10,362 nucleotides of DNA from an uncultured Candidatus Saccharibacteria bacterium (GTDB taxonomy: Bacteria; Patescibacteriota; Saccharimonadia; Saccharimonadales; Saccharimonadaceae). This document shows positions 1 through 5,312 of the stretch, in pieces. Location of the stretch: the NCBI GenBank assembly GCA_946185175.1, contig CAMHIH010000022.1, positions 1 through 10,362 on the forward strand, read 5' to 3'. The position numbers and the translations under genes are program-made. How positions within the stretch are numbered: position 1 is the first letter of the stretch; every line of letters begins with the position of its first letter. The notes beneath the pieces are model-generated. The model made no database searches and had not been told where the DNA came from. It worked only from the letters and a program-made list of their open reading frames with translations.

Positions 1-95
1 ATGTTCTACTTATTGTTTTTATGCTTGCATAACGACGATAAGTAGAGTAGACTTAGCTAGTAACTGGTACTAAATTTGTATCAGAGCCAATTAAA
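1..95 (+). rRNA. 23S ribosomal RNA, 3' end (partial)
   Basis: The left edge carries the last part of a 23S rRNA gene. The segment AGCTAGTAACTGGTACTAA (about 55-73), followed by GTATCAGAGCC, lines up with the conserved 3' end of bacterial 23S rRNA, which in E. coli reads AGCTAACCGGTACTAA and then GTGAGGC. A long hairpin precedes it: CTACTTAT near 7-14 pairs with ATAAGTAG near 39-46, and the inner pairs are mostly preserved by G-U wobbles. The stretch between that hairpin and the conserved end is clearly shorter than in E. coli, suggesting a trimmed terminal helix. The downstream 5S gene on the same strand supports the call. The exact 3' end (about 90-96) is estimated from the alignment. Confidence 0.8.
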
Positions 96-110
96 GTTCA
101 TTGTCATCAC

Positions 111-130
111 ATCTTACATCGATGTAAGAT
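111..130. repeat. Perfect 20-bp palindrome in the 23S-5S spacer
   Basis: ATCTTACATC is followed immediately by its exact reverse complement GATGTAAGAT. It lies in the roughly 55-nt spacer between the 23S and 5S genes. Weaker flanking complementarity exists between CAATTAA (88-94) and TTAATTG (137-143), so the whole spacer could fold as a stalk. The octamer TTACATCG recurs at 114-121 and 149-156 at the 5S start, allowing an alternative pairing of 121-127 with 149-155. A role in precursor rRNA processing is an inference from its position. Confidence 0.7.
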
Positions 131-150
131 TTCAAGTTAATTGAAGTTTT

Positions 151-262
151 ACATCGGTGTCCATAGCACCAGGGAAATACCTGTTTACATTCCGAACACA
201 GAAGTCAAGCCTGGCCGCGGCGAATGTACTGCGAAAGTGGGAAAATAGCAAGATGCCGAATT
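151..262 (+). rRNA. rrf: 5S ribosomal RNA
   Basis: The sequence carries the diagnostic 5S core: CATTCCGAACACAGAAGTCAAGC at about 189-211 (loop C and helix III), preceded by a CCATAGC box and followed by GGCGAATGTACTGC and a GGGAAAATAGC segment as in loop E and helix V. Helix I can be drawn between TCGGTGTC (154-161) and GATGCCGA (252-259) with two G-U pairs. Aligning the CCGAAC box with E. coli 5S puts the 5' end near 151 and the 3' end near 262, giving about 112 nt, at the short end for bacterial 5S. Ends are uncertain by a few bases. It lies about 55 nt after the 23S end and is followed by a hairpin and an intrinsic terminator, so it closes the rRNA operon. Confidence 0.93.
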
Positions 263-264
263 AT

Positions 265-296
265 ACAAGGACTCACCCCAACGGGTCAGTCGTTGT
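265..296 (+). other. Hairpin directly after the 5S gene
   Basis: ACAA (265-268) pairs with TTGT (293-296), GACT (270-273) with AGTC (288-291), and ACCC (275-278) with GGGT (283-286), around a CAAC loop. Two symmetric mismatches (G-G and C-C) interrupt the stem. It starts 2-3 nt past the predicted mature 5S end and stops just before the terminator, so it may mark or guide 3' maturation of 5S. No U-tract follows, so it is not itself a terminator. Confidence 0.5.
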
Positions 297-303
297 CTTA
301 TCG

Positions 304-330
304 AGAGCGCCTTTAGGGCGCTCTTTTGTG
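304..330 (+). terminator. Intrinsic terminator of the rRNA operon
   Basis: AGAGCGCC (304-311) pairs perfectly with GGCGCTCT (317-324) around a TTTAG loop and runs into TTTTGTGT. The stem has eight pairs, six of them G-C, followed by a short U-tract on the + strand. The opposite strand has no U-tract after the stem, so it serves the rRNA direction. Confidence 0.88.
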
Positions 331-333
331 TAT

Positions 334-370
334 AAATGAAATAGCCCCAGCGTCTTGCGCCAGGGCTTTT
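334..370 (-). terminator. Terminator of the 103-residue gene, - strand
   Basis: AGCCCCAGCG (343-352) faces CGCCAGGGCT (358-367) around a 5-nt loop. Read as - strand RNA all ten pairs form, two of them G-U. Read as + strand RNA those two positions become A-C mismatches. The stem is therefore better formed in the - direction, matching the gene that stops at 391. The following tract is only ATTTCATTT, so efficiency may be modest. On the + strand it is followed by TTTT and could act as a weak second stop behind the rRNA terminator. Confidence 0.65.
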
Positions 371-390
371 CTGAAACAAAGGAATACTGA

Positions 391-702
391 TCAATAGGCG
401 TGAGCGGCCTTGTAGCGTTCAAAGATATTGTCTTCGCACGTTTCCATCTCGGATTCCGTTAGATTCTTCCAGGTTTCTCTTGTATCTCCATTAATGAGAA
501 TAATGCCGTAACGCTGTGTTTTTGCGTCGAACAGGCATGTATATACAAAGAGGTAACCATGGAGATGTTCGCGGAATTCTGTGCATACTTCACCGGTCGG
601 ATCATCGGCCTGAGGAGTAGCGATGGTTGCCTCGTCGGCAATTTCTACGGGATGCTCAGTCTGCTTGACCTTAAGGAACATCTTGAGAAAAGACGGATAC
701 AT
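391..702 (-). CDS. Hypothetical protein, 103 residues
   Basis: I do not recognise this protein. I chose the ATG at 702 because a textbook Shine-Dalgarno, AGGAGGAG, ends 6 nt upstream; an in-frame TTG at 750 would fall at the predicted transcript start. The product starts MYPSFLKMF, then has an acidic, Pro-containing linker (about residues 16-38), a hydrophobic segment HGYLFVYTCLFD (about 48-59) and a strand-like RYGIILIN (64-71). It ends in a Glu-rich helical part with cysteines at 40, 56 and 79. There is no signal peptide and no clear membrane helix, so a small soluble protein is likely. It has its own consensus promoter and a leader hairpin, and converges on the rRNA operon. Lysine is mostly AAG, unlike the A/T-ending preference of the neighbouring large genes. 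The reading frame is well supported; the function is unknown. Confidence 0.8.
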   Translation of the reverse strand: MYPSFLKMFLKVKQTEHPVEIADEATIATPQADDPTGEVCTEFREHLHGYLFVYTCLFDAKTQRYGIILINGDTRETWKNLTESEMETCEDNIFERYKAAHAY

Positions 703-708
703 CTTTTT

Positions 709-716
709 CTCCTCCT
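709..716 (-). promoter_or_regulatory. Shine-Dalgarno of the 103-residue gene
   Basis: On the - strand AGGAGGAG (716 to 709) lies 6 nt before the ATG at 702. This fixes the start there rather than at the in-frame TTG at 750. Confidence 0.85.
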
Positions 717-726
717 GTGCATGGAT

Positions 727-750
727 TTGACCGTTGGGATAAACGGTCAA
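727..750 (-). promoter_or_regulatory. 9-bp inverted repeat at the transcript 5' end
   Basis: TTGACCGTT (727-735) and AACGGTCAA (742-750) are perfect inverted copies around a 6-bp centre. The predicted transcription start is about 749, so the repeat forms a hairpin occupying roughly +1 to +23 of the mRNA, ahead of the Shine-Dalgarno. It could be an mRNA-stabilising 5' stem-loop or, as DNA, an operator for a dimeric repressor overlapping the start site. The sequence alone does not decide between these. Confidence 0.6.
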
Positions 751-755
751 TTATC

Positions 756-784
756 ATTATACCATAAGCGCTTAAAAAAGTCAA
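756..784 (-). promoter_or_regulatory. Sigma70-type promoter of the 103-residue gene
   Basis: Read on the - strand: TTGACT (784 to 779), a 17-bp spacer, then TATAAT (761 to 756) preceded by TGG, giving an extended -10. The -35 matches consensus at 5 of 6 positions and the -10 at 6 of 6, with optimal spacing. The start is predicted near 749, leaving a 47-nt leader. The promoter lies in the 131-bp gap between the CtpE-like ATPase stop and this gene. Confidence 0.88.
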
Positions 785-833
785 TAACTGCGCCATCCTA
801 TTTAATGAAATAACAGGGGTGGCAGTTTAATAT

Positions 834-3239
834 CTAGCGGTCTGCCCACATCTCTTTGGCGAGGCTTTTTACGCGTTTAGCGTACTTCTTGATTAGGTGC
901 TGAATACGTACGCCGAACTTGTCTGTTAATTTGGTTAATTTCTGTAGAATTGGATAGCTTGCAAAGCCGAGACCGACGCAGATAATTGTGGCCTGAATCG
1001 ATAGGCTACTCATGCCGAAGAGCCAAGGAATAAAGATATAGCTCAAGATCATACCTATTAGGCAGAGGCTGAAAATACCCCATTTGAGACGCGTCATTGG
1101 CTTGCTGGCGCGATAGACCATTAAGAGGCCGACTACGGCAATTAGAATTGTGGCAGCGGTCGATATTTCCTCGCTCGAAATATTGAAAATTGTGCCAATA
1201 ATCATCATCATGGCGACCACAATCATATCTGTTAAACCGCCCGGTACGGCGCGTGACATGATGTTGTAGGTAAAACTACCTTTAATCAGGTCGGTGTTTG
1301 GCAATTGTGAGAGCAGGAAGCCCGGCATACCAATCGTAAAAAGACTTACCATCGATATTTGCGAAGGCAACAATGGATATTTAATCGCAAATAAGATAGC
1401 CACAAGGCTGGTTGTCAACGAAAAAGTATTTTTAACTAAGAACAGACTACCAGAGCGTTCGAGGTTATTGACGACCTGACGTCCTTGTTTTACGACACCT
1501 GGCATTTTTGAGAAGTCGGATTCGAGCAACACTAATTGGGCGGCCTGCATCGCGGCGTCACTGCCGCTCGCCATTGCGATACCGCAATCTGCGTCGCGTA
1601 GAGCTAGAATATCATTTACACCATCGCCAGTCATACCGACCGTATGTCCCTGCTCCTGGAGAGCTTGTACGAAGAGGCGCTTTTGGTCCGGTGTTACTCG
1701 GCCAAACACGGCGTATTTTTTTAATGCCTCGTGAATATCCTTATTGCTTTTTAGAGTTGAGGCGTCAACGTATTTGTCAGCATTTTTAATCCCAGCCTTC
1801 TTGGCTACTTCGGATACCGTAAGCGGCGCATCGCCAGAGATGACAAGGATTTGCACGCCCTGTTCGGCGAAATATTTGAACGTTTCTGGCGCATTCTCGC
1901 GGATTGGGTTAGTAAGTAAGATTAAGCCAATCAGGTCGACTTTCTCTTTGAGTGCTTTACCGTCCACTTCGCCGTGATATTTACAAAATGCCAAGACACG
2001 ATAGCCTCGCATATTGTAACCTTCGATCTCTTTACGATGATCCTCGAACTTGTCACGTAGAATCAGTTCAGGGGCACCCATAATGTAACTTGCGTCTTCG
2101 AAATTGACGCCACTATATTTAAATTCGGGCGTGAAACCGACGACGGACTTTGCTTTAGTGGACTCGCTTGGCTTATTGAAGAACTCCTTGACGGCCTCCA
2201 TTGTAATATTGTCGGCTTTTTGGGCAGCCGCATAATTGCTCGCTAGCTCGAAGACTTTGTCATATTCCATTTTGCCGCCTTTTGGCATCTCGAGCGAGGC
2301 AATTTTCATGTGTGCATCGGTAATGGTTCCGGTCTTGTCGACGCAGAGAACATCTACGCGCGCCAAGGTCTCGATACTCTTCATGTCATGCGGAAGGACC
2401 TTCTCCTGCGCCAATTCCATCGCACTAATAGCTAAAGCGACCGACGAGAGCAAGAACAGCCCCTCTGGAATCATGCCAATCATTGCAGCAACGGAAGCCT
2501 GGACGGCGTCTTGAATGTTCTGGTTTCCGCCAAAGAATTGCTGGCAAAACAATATAATGCCAATTGGAATAATTGCCACGCCGGCAAAAGTCACGATACG
2601 GTTTAGCGAGCGGATAATTTCGGACTCTTCTTTATTCTTTCCGCGCTTAGCCTCGAGCGTGAGTTTACTGATGTATGAATCCTTGCCAACCTTGGTTAGT
2701 TTTGCATAACATTCTCCGGATACGATAAAGCTACCAGACAACAAGTCGTCGCCGTGTTCTTTATGGATGTCGTCCGATTCACCAGTTAAGAGCGATTCGT
2801 TCACTGCAACGCTGCCACTTACGACTTTTGCGTCGGCCGGAATCTGGTTGCCAGCTCTAAAGCGCACGATATCGTCTTGAACGAGCCATTCTGCATCAAT
2901 TTCGTGTTCCTCGCCGTCGCGTACTACGCGGGCAATTGGCGCATTGAGAATCGACATCTTGTCGAGTACGACTTTTGAACGGATTTCCTGAAAAATACCA
3001 ATTAGGGTGTTTGCAACAATCACCGGAATGAAGGAGATGTCCCTGAAAGCCCCCACTAGCACTAAGAGAATTGCTAGCACCAAAAAAACTAAGTTGAAAT
3101 AAGTGAAAGTGTTATCAATCACAATCTGCTTGATTGACTTCGATGGGGCCTGAACCGAGGTATTGACTAGCCCTTTGCGGCGCCGTTCGCGCACTTCTGC
3201 GCTAGTTAATCCGGTCGGAACTGTTGCGTGCTTAGACAT
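834..3239 (-). CDS. CtpE-like P-type ATPase (cation transporter), 801 residues
   Basis: This membrane pump couples ATP hydrolysis to cation movement. Two helices (about 44-64 and 68-84) precede the actuator domain with LTGES at 151-155. Helices 3-4 (about 215-235 and 246-272) include the IPEGL motif at 257-261. The phosphorylation site is DKTGT (Asp301), with SGDAPLT at 468-474 and the hinge motif TGDGVND at 537-543. Six C-terminal helices follow (about 598-763), then a basic cytoplasmic tail. The usual nucleotide-domain KGxPE is MGAPE (387-391), so the lysine is missing. Helix 6 reads roughly SLFTIGMPGFLLSQLPN and lacks the N..TD calcium ligands of SERCA. Both traits resemble the mycobacterial CtpE type, linked to calcium uptake, but here the ion is an inference. 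The ATG at 3239 has no Shine-Dalgarno; a perfect extended -10 places the transcript start on the ATG itself. The gene is divergent from the DsbA-like gene across 38 bp. Confidence 0.93.
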   Translation of the reverse strand: MSKHATVPTGLTSAEVRERRRKGLVNTSVQAPSKSIKQIVIDNTFTYFNLVFLVLAILLVLVGAFRDISFIPVIVANTLIGIFQEIRSKVVLDKMSILNAPIARVVRDGEEHEIDAEWLVQDDIVRFRAGNQIPADAKVVSGSVAVNESLLTGESDDIHKEHGDDLLSGSFIVSGECYAKLTKVGKDSYISKLTLEAKRGKNKEESEIIRSLNRIVTFAGVAIIPIGIILFCQQFFGGNQNIQDAVQASVAAMIGMIPEGLFLLSSVALAISAMELAQEKVLPHDMKSIETLARVDVLCVDKTGTITDAHMKIASLEMPKGGKMEYDKVFELASNYAAAQKADNITMEAVKEFFNKPSESTKAKSVVGFTPEFKYSGVNFEDASYIMGAPELILRDKFEDHRKEIEGYNMRGYRVLAFCKYHGEVDGKALKEKVDLIGLILLTNPIRENAPETFKYFAEQGVQILVISGDAPLTVSEVAKKAGIKNADKYVDASTLKSNKDIHEALKKYAVFGRVTPDQKRLFVQALQEQGHTVGMTGDGVNDILALRDADCGIAMASGSDAAMQAAQLVLLESDFSKMPGVVKQGRQVVNNLERSGSLFLVKNTFSLTTSLVAILFAIKYPLLPSQISMVSLFTIGMPGFLLSQLPNTDLIKGSFTYNIMSRAVPGGLTDMIVVAMMMIIGTIFNISSEEISTAATILIAVVGLLMVYRASKPMTRLKWGIFSLCLIGMILSYIFIPWLFGMSSLSIQATIICVGLGFASYPILQKLTKLTDKFGVRIQHLIKKYAKRVKSLAKEMWADR

Positions 3240-3245
3240 AAGTCC

Positions 3246-3254
3246 ATTATATCA
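3246..3254 (-). promoter_or_regulatory. Extended -10 promoter, leaderless start of the CtpE-like ATPase
   Basis: Read on the - strand, TGATATAAT (3254 to 3246) is a perfect extended -10 box. The last T is 7 nt from the A of the ATG at 3239, so the predicted +1 is the start codon itself. The -35 position falls in the facing promoter region and I see no convincing -35 there. Confidence 0.8.
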
Positions 3255-3258
3255 TCTG

Positions 3259-3267
3259 TGCTAGAAT
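3259..3267 (+). promoter_or_regulatory. Extended -10 promoter of the DsbA-like gene
   Basis: TGCTAGAAT is an extended -10 (hexamer TAGAAT at 3262-3267, 5 of 6 matches). Transcription should start about 3274, leaving a 4-nt leader before the ATG at 3278 and no room for a Shine-Dalgarno. The expected -35 position (3239-3244) overlaps the start codon of the divergent gene and does not resemble TTGACA. The two -10 hexamers are only 10 bp apart. Confidence 0.72.
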
Positions 3268-3277
3268 ATATTTATCT

Positions 3278-4570
3278 ATGGCACGCAAAACATATAACGA
3301 AATTCTCAAGGGATTAGCACCGGAATCGACCGGCAATCAGCCAATCGAAGTTTCGATGCCATTCCTGTATTACCATTTCGGCGTTTATCATATCGTCGCA
3401 TTGGTGACTGGTGGGCAGAGCGACAATAAATTTGCAAAGAAGAATCGCGACCATGGTCGTCTTTTGGGCATTGCAATCTATCATCCGCAGGATGGCACGG
3501 GTGAATATCTGACGCCGACCCGCGCCAAGGAAAAATTCGGTATTGATTTGCTGAAGCTTTCAGATAGCAAAAGTACTAAACTTGGCGCGAAAGATATCGA
3601 TGATACCGTAAAATTACCGCATCGATTACGCGAAGATGCGGCGCAACGTTTCATGAAAAATCGCATGTCGCTCGAAGATTATAACTCACACGTTATGCTC
3701 CTAGCAGCACAGCAACCAGAGTATGGCAAACGCTATCTTTATTTCAAGCTTAATCCAGAAGTCGCCTCGCGTTTTCCGAATCCACAACGCCGTAAAATTA
3801 TCTGGCTACGCTTATCGGTTTTCGCGCTCTTCTTTGGCTTTCTGGTTCTATCTCACGCAATTGCGGACTATCATTATCAAGTTGTCGAGCTCAAAAAAGA
3901 TGCGCAAAAGCAAACTGAAGAAATCACTAGCCTAAAAACTCGATTATCTCAACAAACCGCAATTAGCGGCGTTATGGAGGGCAACTATAATGCCGGCAAG
4001 ATTATACCTGGGGATGAAAAAAATGGCGACGTGGCGGATCATGTTAGAGGAAATACTAGTTCAAAAATCGCCGTCATCGAATATGTCGATTTTCAGTGCC
4101 CGGCCTGTGCATCAGTCTATCAGGACATGAATGTGCTTTATCAGCGTTATGGCAACCAAGTGATGTTCATATCGCGCAACTTCCCACTTGAGAGTATTCA
4201 TTCAAACGCGATAGCTGCGGCGCGCGCCGCTGAAGCTGCAGCCCAGCAAGGACATTATTGGGAAATGCATGACGCTTTGTTTGCGCAACAGTCGACATGG
4301 AACGAAGCTAGCGCAATGGATTTGCCGAAAATATTTCGTAATATGATCAATAAAGCTGCGCCAGATGTGAACTTGACCACTTTTATGGCTGATATGAAGG
4401 AAGAAAACGTCATTAGTAAGGTAAGCTTCGATCAAGCTATCGGCCACTATGTCCATGACGTGACTTATACTCCTACCATCTATATAAACAATGAAAAAAT
4501 CGATTTACAGGCAAATAGTAGTGAATCATTCTTAACTCAAGTCGATCGTGCTATTCGCGCTAAATTGTAA
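3278..4570 (+). CDS. Membrane-anchored DsbA-family thiol oxidoreductase, 430 residues
   Basis: The C-terminal part (about 240-430) is a DsbA-type thioredoxin fold that would make or shuffle disulfides in exported proteins. It has a first strand IAVIEYVDFQ, the active site CPAC (Cys274, Cys277), an inserted helical region (about 310-395) and a cis-proline loop YTPT with Pro399. These are the only two cysteines in the protein. A single hydrophobic helix at about 177-196, preceded by basic residues (RRK), predicts N-inside, C-outside topology. A short Lys/Glu/Gln-rich coiled-coil stalk (about 200-226) links it to the catalytic domain. Residues 1-170 form a soluble, presumably cytoplasmic domain that I do not recognise; an extra domain of this size is unusual, since most DsbA proteins are about 200-250 residues. 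The ATG at 3278 follows an extended -10 by 10 nt. No DsbB or VKOR partner is in the window. A strong terminator follows the stop. Confidence 0.9.
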   Translation: MARKTYNEILKGLAPESTGNQPIEVSMPFLYYHFGVYHIVALVTGGQSDNKFAKKNRDHGRLLGIAIYHPQDGTGEYLTPTRAKEKFGIDLLKLSDSKSTKLGAKDIDDTVKLPHRLREDAAQRFMKNRMSLEDYNSHVMLLAAQQPEYGKRYLYFKLNPEVASRFPNPQRRKIIWLRLSVFALFFGFLVLSHAIADYHYQVVELKKDAQKQTEEITSLKTRLSQQTAISGVMEGNYNAGKIIPGDEKNGDVADHVRGNTSSKIAVIEYVDFQCPACASVYQDMNVLYQRYGNQVMFISRNFPLESIHSNAIAAARAAEAAAQQGHYWEMHDALFAQQSTWNEASAMDLPKIFRNMINKAAPDVNLTTFMADMKEENVISKVSFDQAIGHYVHDVTYTPTIYINNEKIDLQANSSESFLTQVDRAIRAKL

Positions 4571-4579
4571 GCAAGGAAA

Positions 4580-4617
4580 AAGGGAGTCTCGTTTGGATTG
4601 AGGCTCCCTTCTTTTTT
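4580..4617 (+). terminator. Bidirectional terminator between convergent genes
   Basis: AAGGGAGTCTC (4580-4590) pairs with GAGGCTCCCTT (4600-4610) around a 9-nt loop. CTTTTTT follows on the + strand, and a run of five Us follows on the - strand. The single non-Watson-Crick position is a G-U pair in + RNA but an A-C mismatch in - RNA, so the stem favours the DsbA-like transcript. It also sits 13 bp past the stop of the convergent membrane-protein gene and probably serves both. Confidence 0.9.
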
Positions 4618-4629
4618 GAGAATCAGTGG

Positions 4630-5178
4630 TTACAGGTCGCGGAACAATTCATCGATGTCGCCGTACGCGACAGATTGGCTTTCGCCGAGCTTGCTGTCCA
4701 GCCAGTCAGTCACGTCCTTACGCTTGCTAGCGTAGCTTGCGATGAGCAAGATTAGCGTGACGACGATGCCGGGAATAACAAGCATTCCAAAGACGCTTTG
4801 CAAGAAGCTAAACAAACCGAAGAAGAAGCCTCCGGAAGTGCAATACTTCATGCAGACGCCAAGGAAGACCTTCAGCAAGATAATGGCGACGGTGATGACG
4901 CCGGCCTTAATTGCGAGCTCGACGAAACGCTTCGCCCAGCTTTTGCCGCGGTTGCCGCCGTCAAGTGTGATGGATACCGCCCAGCAAAGCACGGCGATAA
5001 TCAACACAGGCGCAATCAGCCAGCCGCAAACTCCGTTGAAGAAGCGGAGCACGCCCCACTTCCAAAAGCTCAACAGGATTTGCGTCAACAGCCAGATGCC
5101 GAAGCAGGCTCCGGCACCGATGAACAATTTATTCGACCAATCGGCGATTCTCTCTCCCCACGGGGTCCTATTTAACAT
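4630..5178 (-). CDS. Four-helix membrane protein of unknown function, 182 residues
   Basis: I do not recognise a family. The ATG at 5178 is preferred because AAGGAGG lies 7 nt upstream; a TTG at 5196 in the same frame overlaps that Shine-Dalgarno and is unlikely. Four hydrophobic helices are visible, at about 18-38, 49-70, 86-108 and 122-149. A polar, acidic C-terminal tail (about 150-182) is rich in Lys, Asp and Glu and ends GDIDELFRDL, probably cytoplasmic. Five cysteines (25, 51, 65, 109, 113) lie in or near the helices, two of them as CMKYC. No enzyme or transporter motif is evident. Codon use differs from its neighbours: Phe is mostly TTC, Lys AAG, Ile ATC and Asp GAC, while the flanking pumps favour A/T-ending codons. 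With its full promoter and strong Shine-Dalgarno, this suggests high expression or a separate origin. It converges with the DsbA-like gene and is divergent from the second pump. Confidence 0.85.
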   Translation of the reverse strand: MLNRTPWGERIADWSNKLFIGAGACFGIWLLTQILLSFWKWGVLRFFNGVCGWLIAPVLIIAVLCWAVSITLDGGNRGKSWAKRFVELAIKAGVITVAIILLKVFLGVCMKYCTSGGFFFGLFSFLQSVFGMLVIPGIVVTLILLIASYASKRKDVTDWLDSKLGESQSVAYGDIDELFRDL

Positions 5179-5182
5179 AAGA

Positions 5183-5193
5183 CCACCTCCTTT
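5183..5193 (-). promoter_or_regulatory. Shine-Dalgarno of the four-helix membrane protein
   Basis: On the - strand AAAGGAGGTGG (5193 to 5183) contains a near-complete anti-16S match; its AAGGAGG core ends 7 nt before the ATG at 5178 and decides that start. Confidence 0.9.
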
Positions 5194-5231
5194 CAATGTA
5201 CTTTAGTGCGTGTGGGACTAACACCATTTAT

Positions 5232-5260
5232 ATTATAGCACACTTTTTCGATTTTGTCTA
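5232..5260 (-). promoter_or_regulatory. Sigma70-type promoter of the four-helix membrane protein
   Basis: Read on the - strand: TAGACA (5260 to 5255, 5 of 6 matches), a 17-bp spacer, then TGC and TATAAT (5237 to 5232, perfect). The predicted start near 5225 leaves a 47-nt leader. That leader contains a small TTAGT/ACTAA stem ahead of the Shine-Dalgarno. Confidence 0.88.
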
Positions 5261-5293
5261 GTATCATAAGCGTAATTCCGATTTGTCAAGCCG

Positions 5294-5302
5294 TGATAGA
5301 AT
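5294..5302 (+). promoter_or_regulatory. Extended -10 promoter of the SERCA-type pump
   Basis: TGATAGAAT has the same TG-N-TAGAAT form as the box before the DsbA-like gene, and exactly 10 nt separate it from the ATG at 5313. The predicted start is about 5309, giving a 4-nt leader. This box overlaps the alternative ATG at 5301, which argues against that start. Confidence 0.68.
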
Positions 5303-5312
5303 GAAAATAGTT

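Noticed and set aside
157..339. Open frames over the 5S region on both strands
   Set aside because: They lie on a clear 5S rRNA gene and its terminator and have no ribosome binding site.
785..830. Possible terminator after the CtpE-like pump (AACTGC/GCAGTT with TTTTTT further on)
   Set aside because: The stem is short, imperfect, has a long loop, and the U-run is about 8 nt away. Read-through into the 103-residue gene is possible.
4742..5206. Two long + strand open frames (154 and 125 codons) opposite the four-helix membrane gene
   Set aside because: They are antisense to a gene with promoter, Shine-Dalgarno, membrane helices and consistent codon use. Their products are low-complexity and they lack start signals.
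5283..5303. TTG 5283 or ATG 5301 as the start of the SERCA-type pump
   Set aside because: Neither has a Shine-Dalgarno, the extended -10 box overlaps 5301, and the family N-terminus fits a start at 5313. ATG 5301 cannot be fully excluded.
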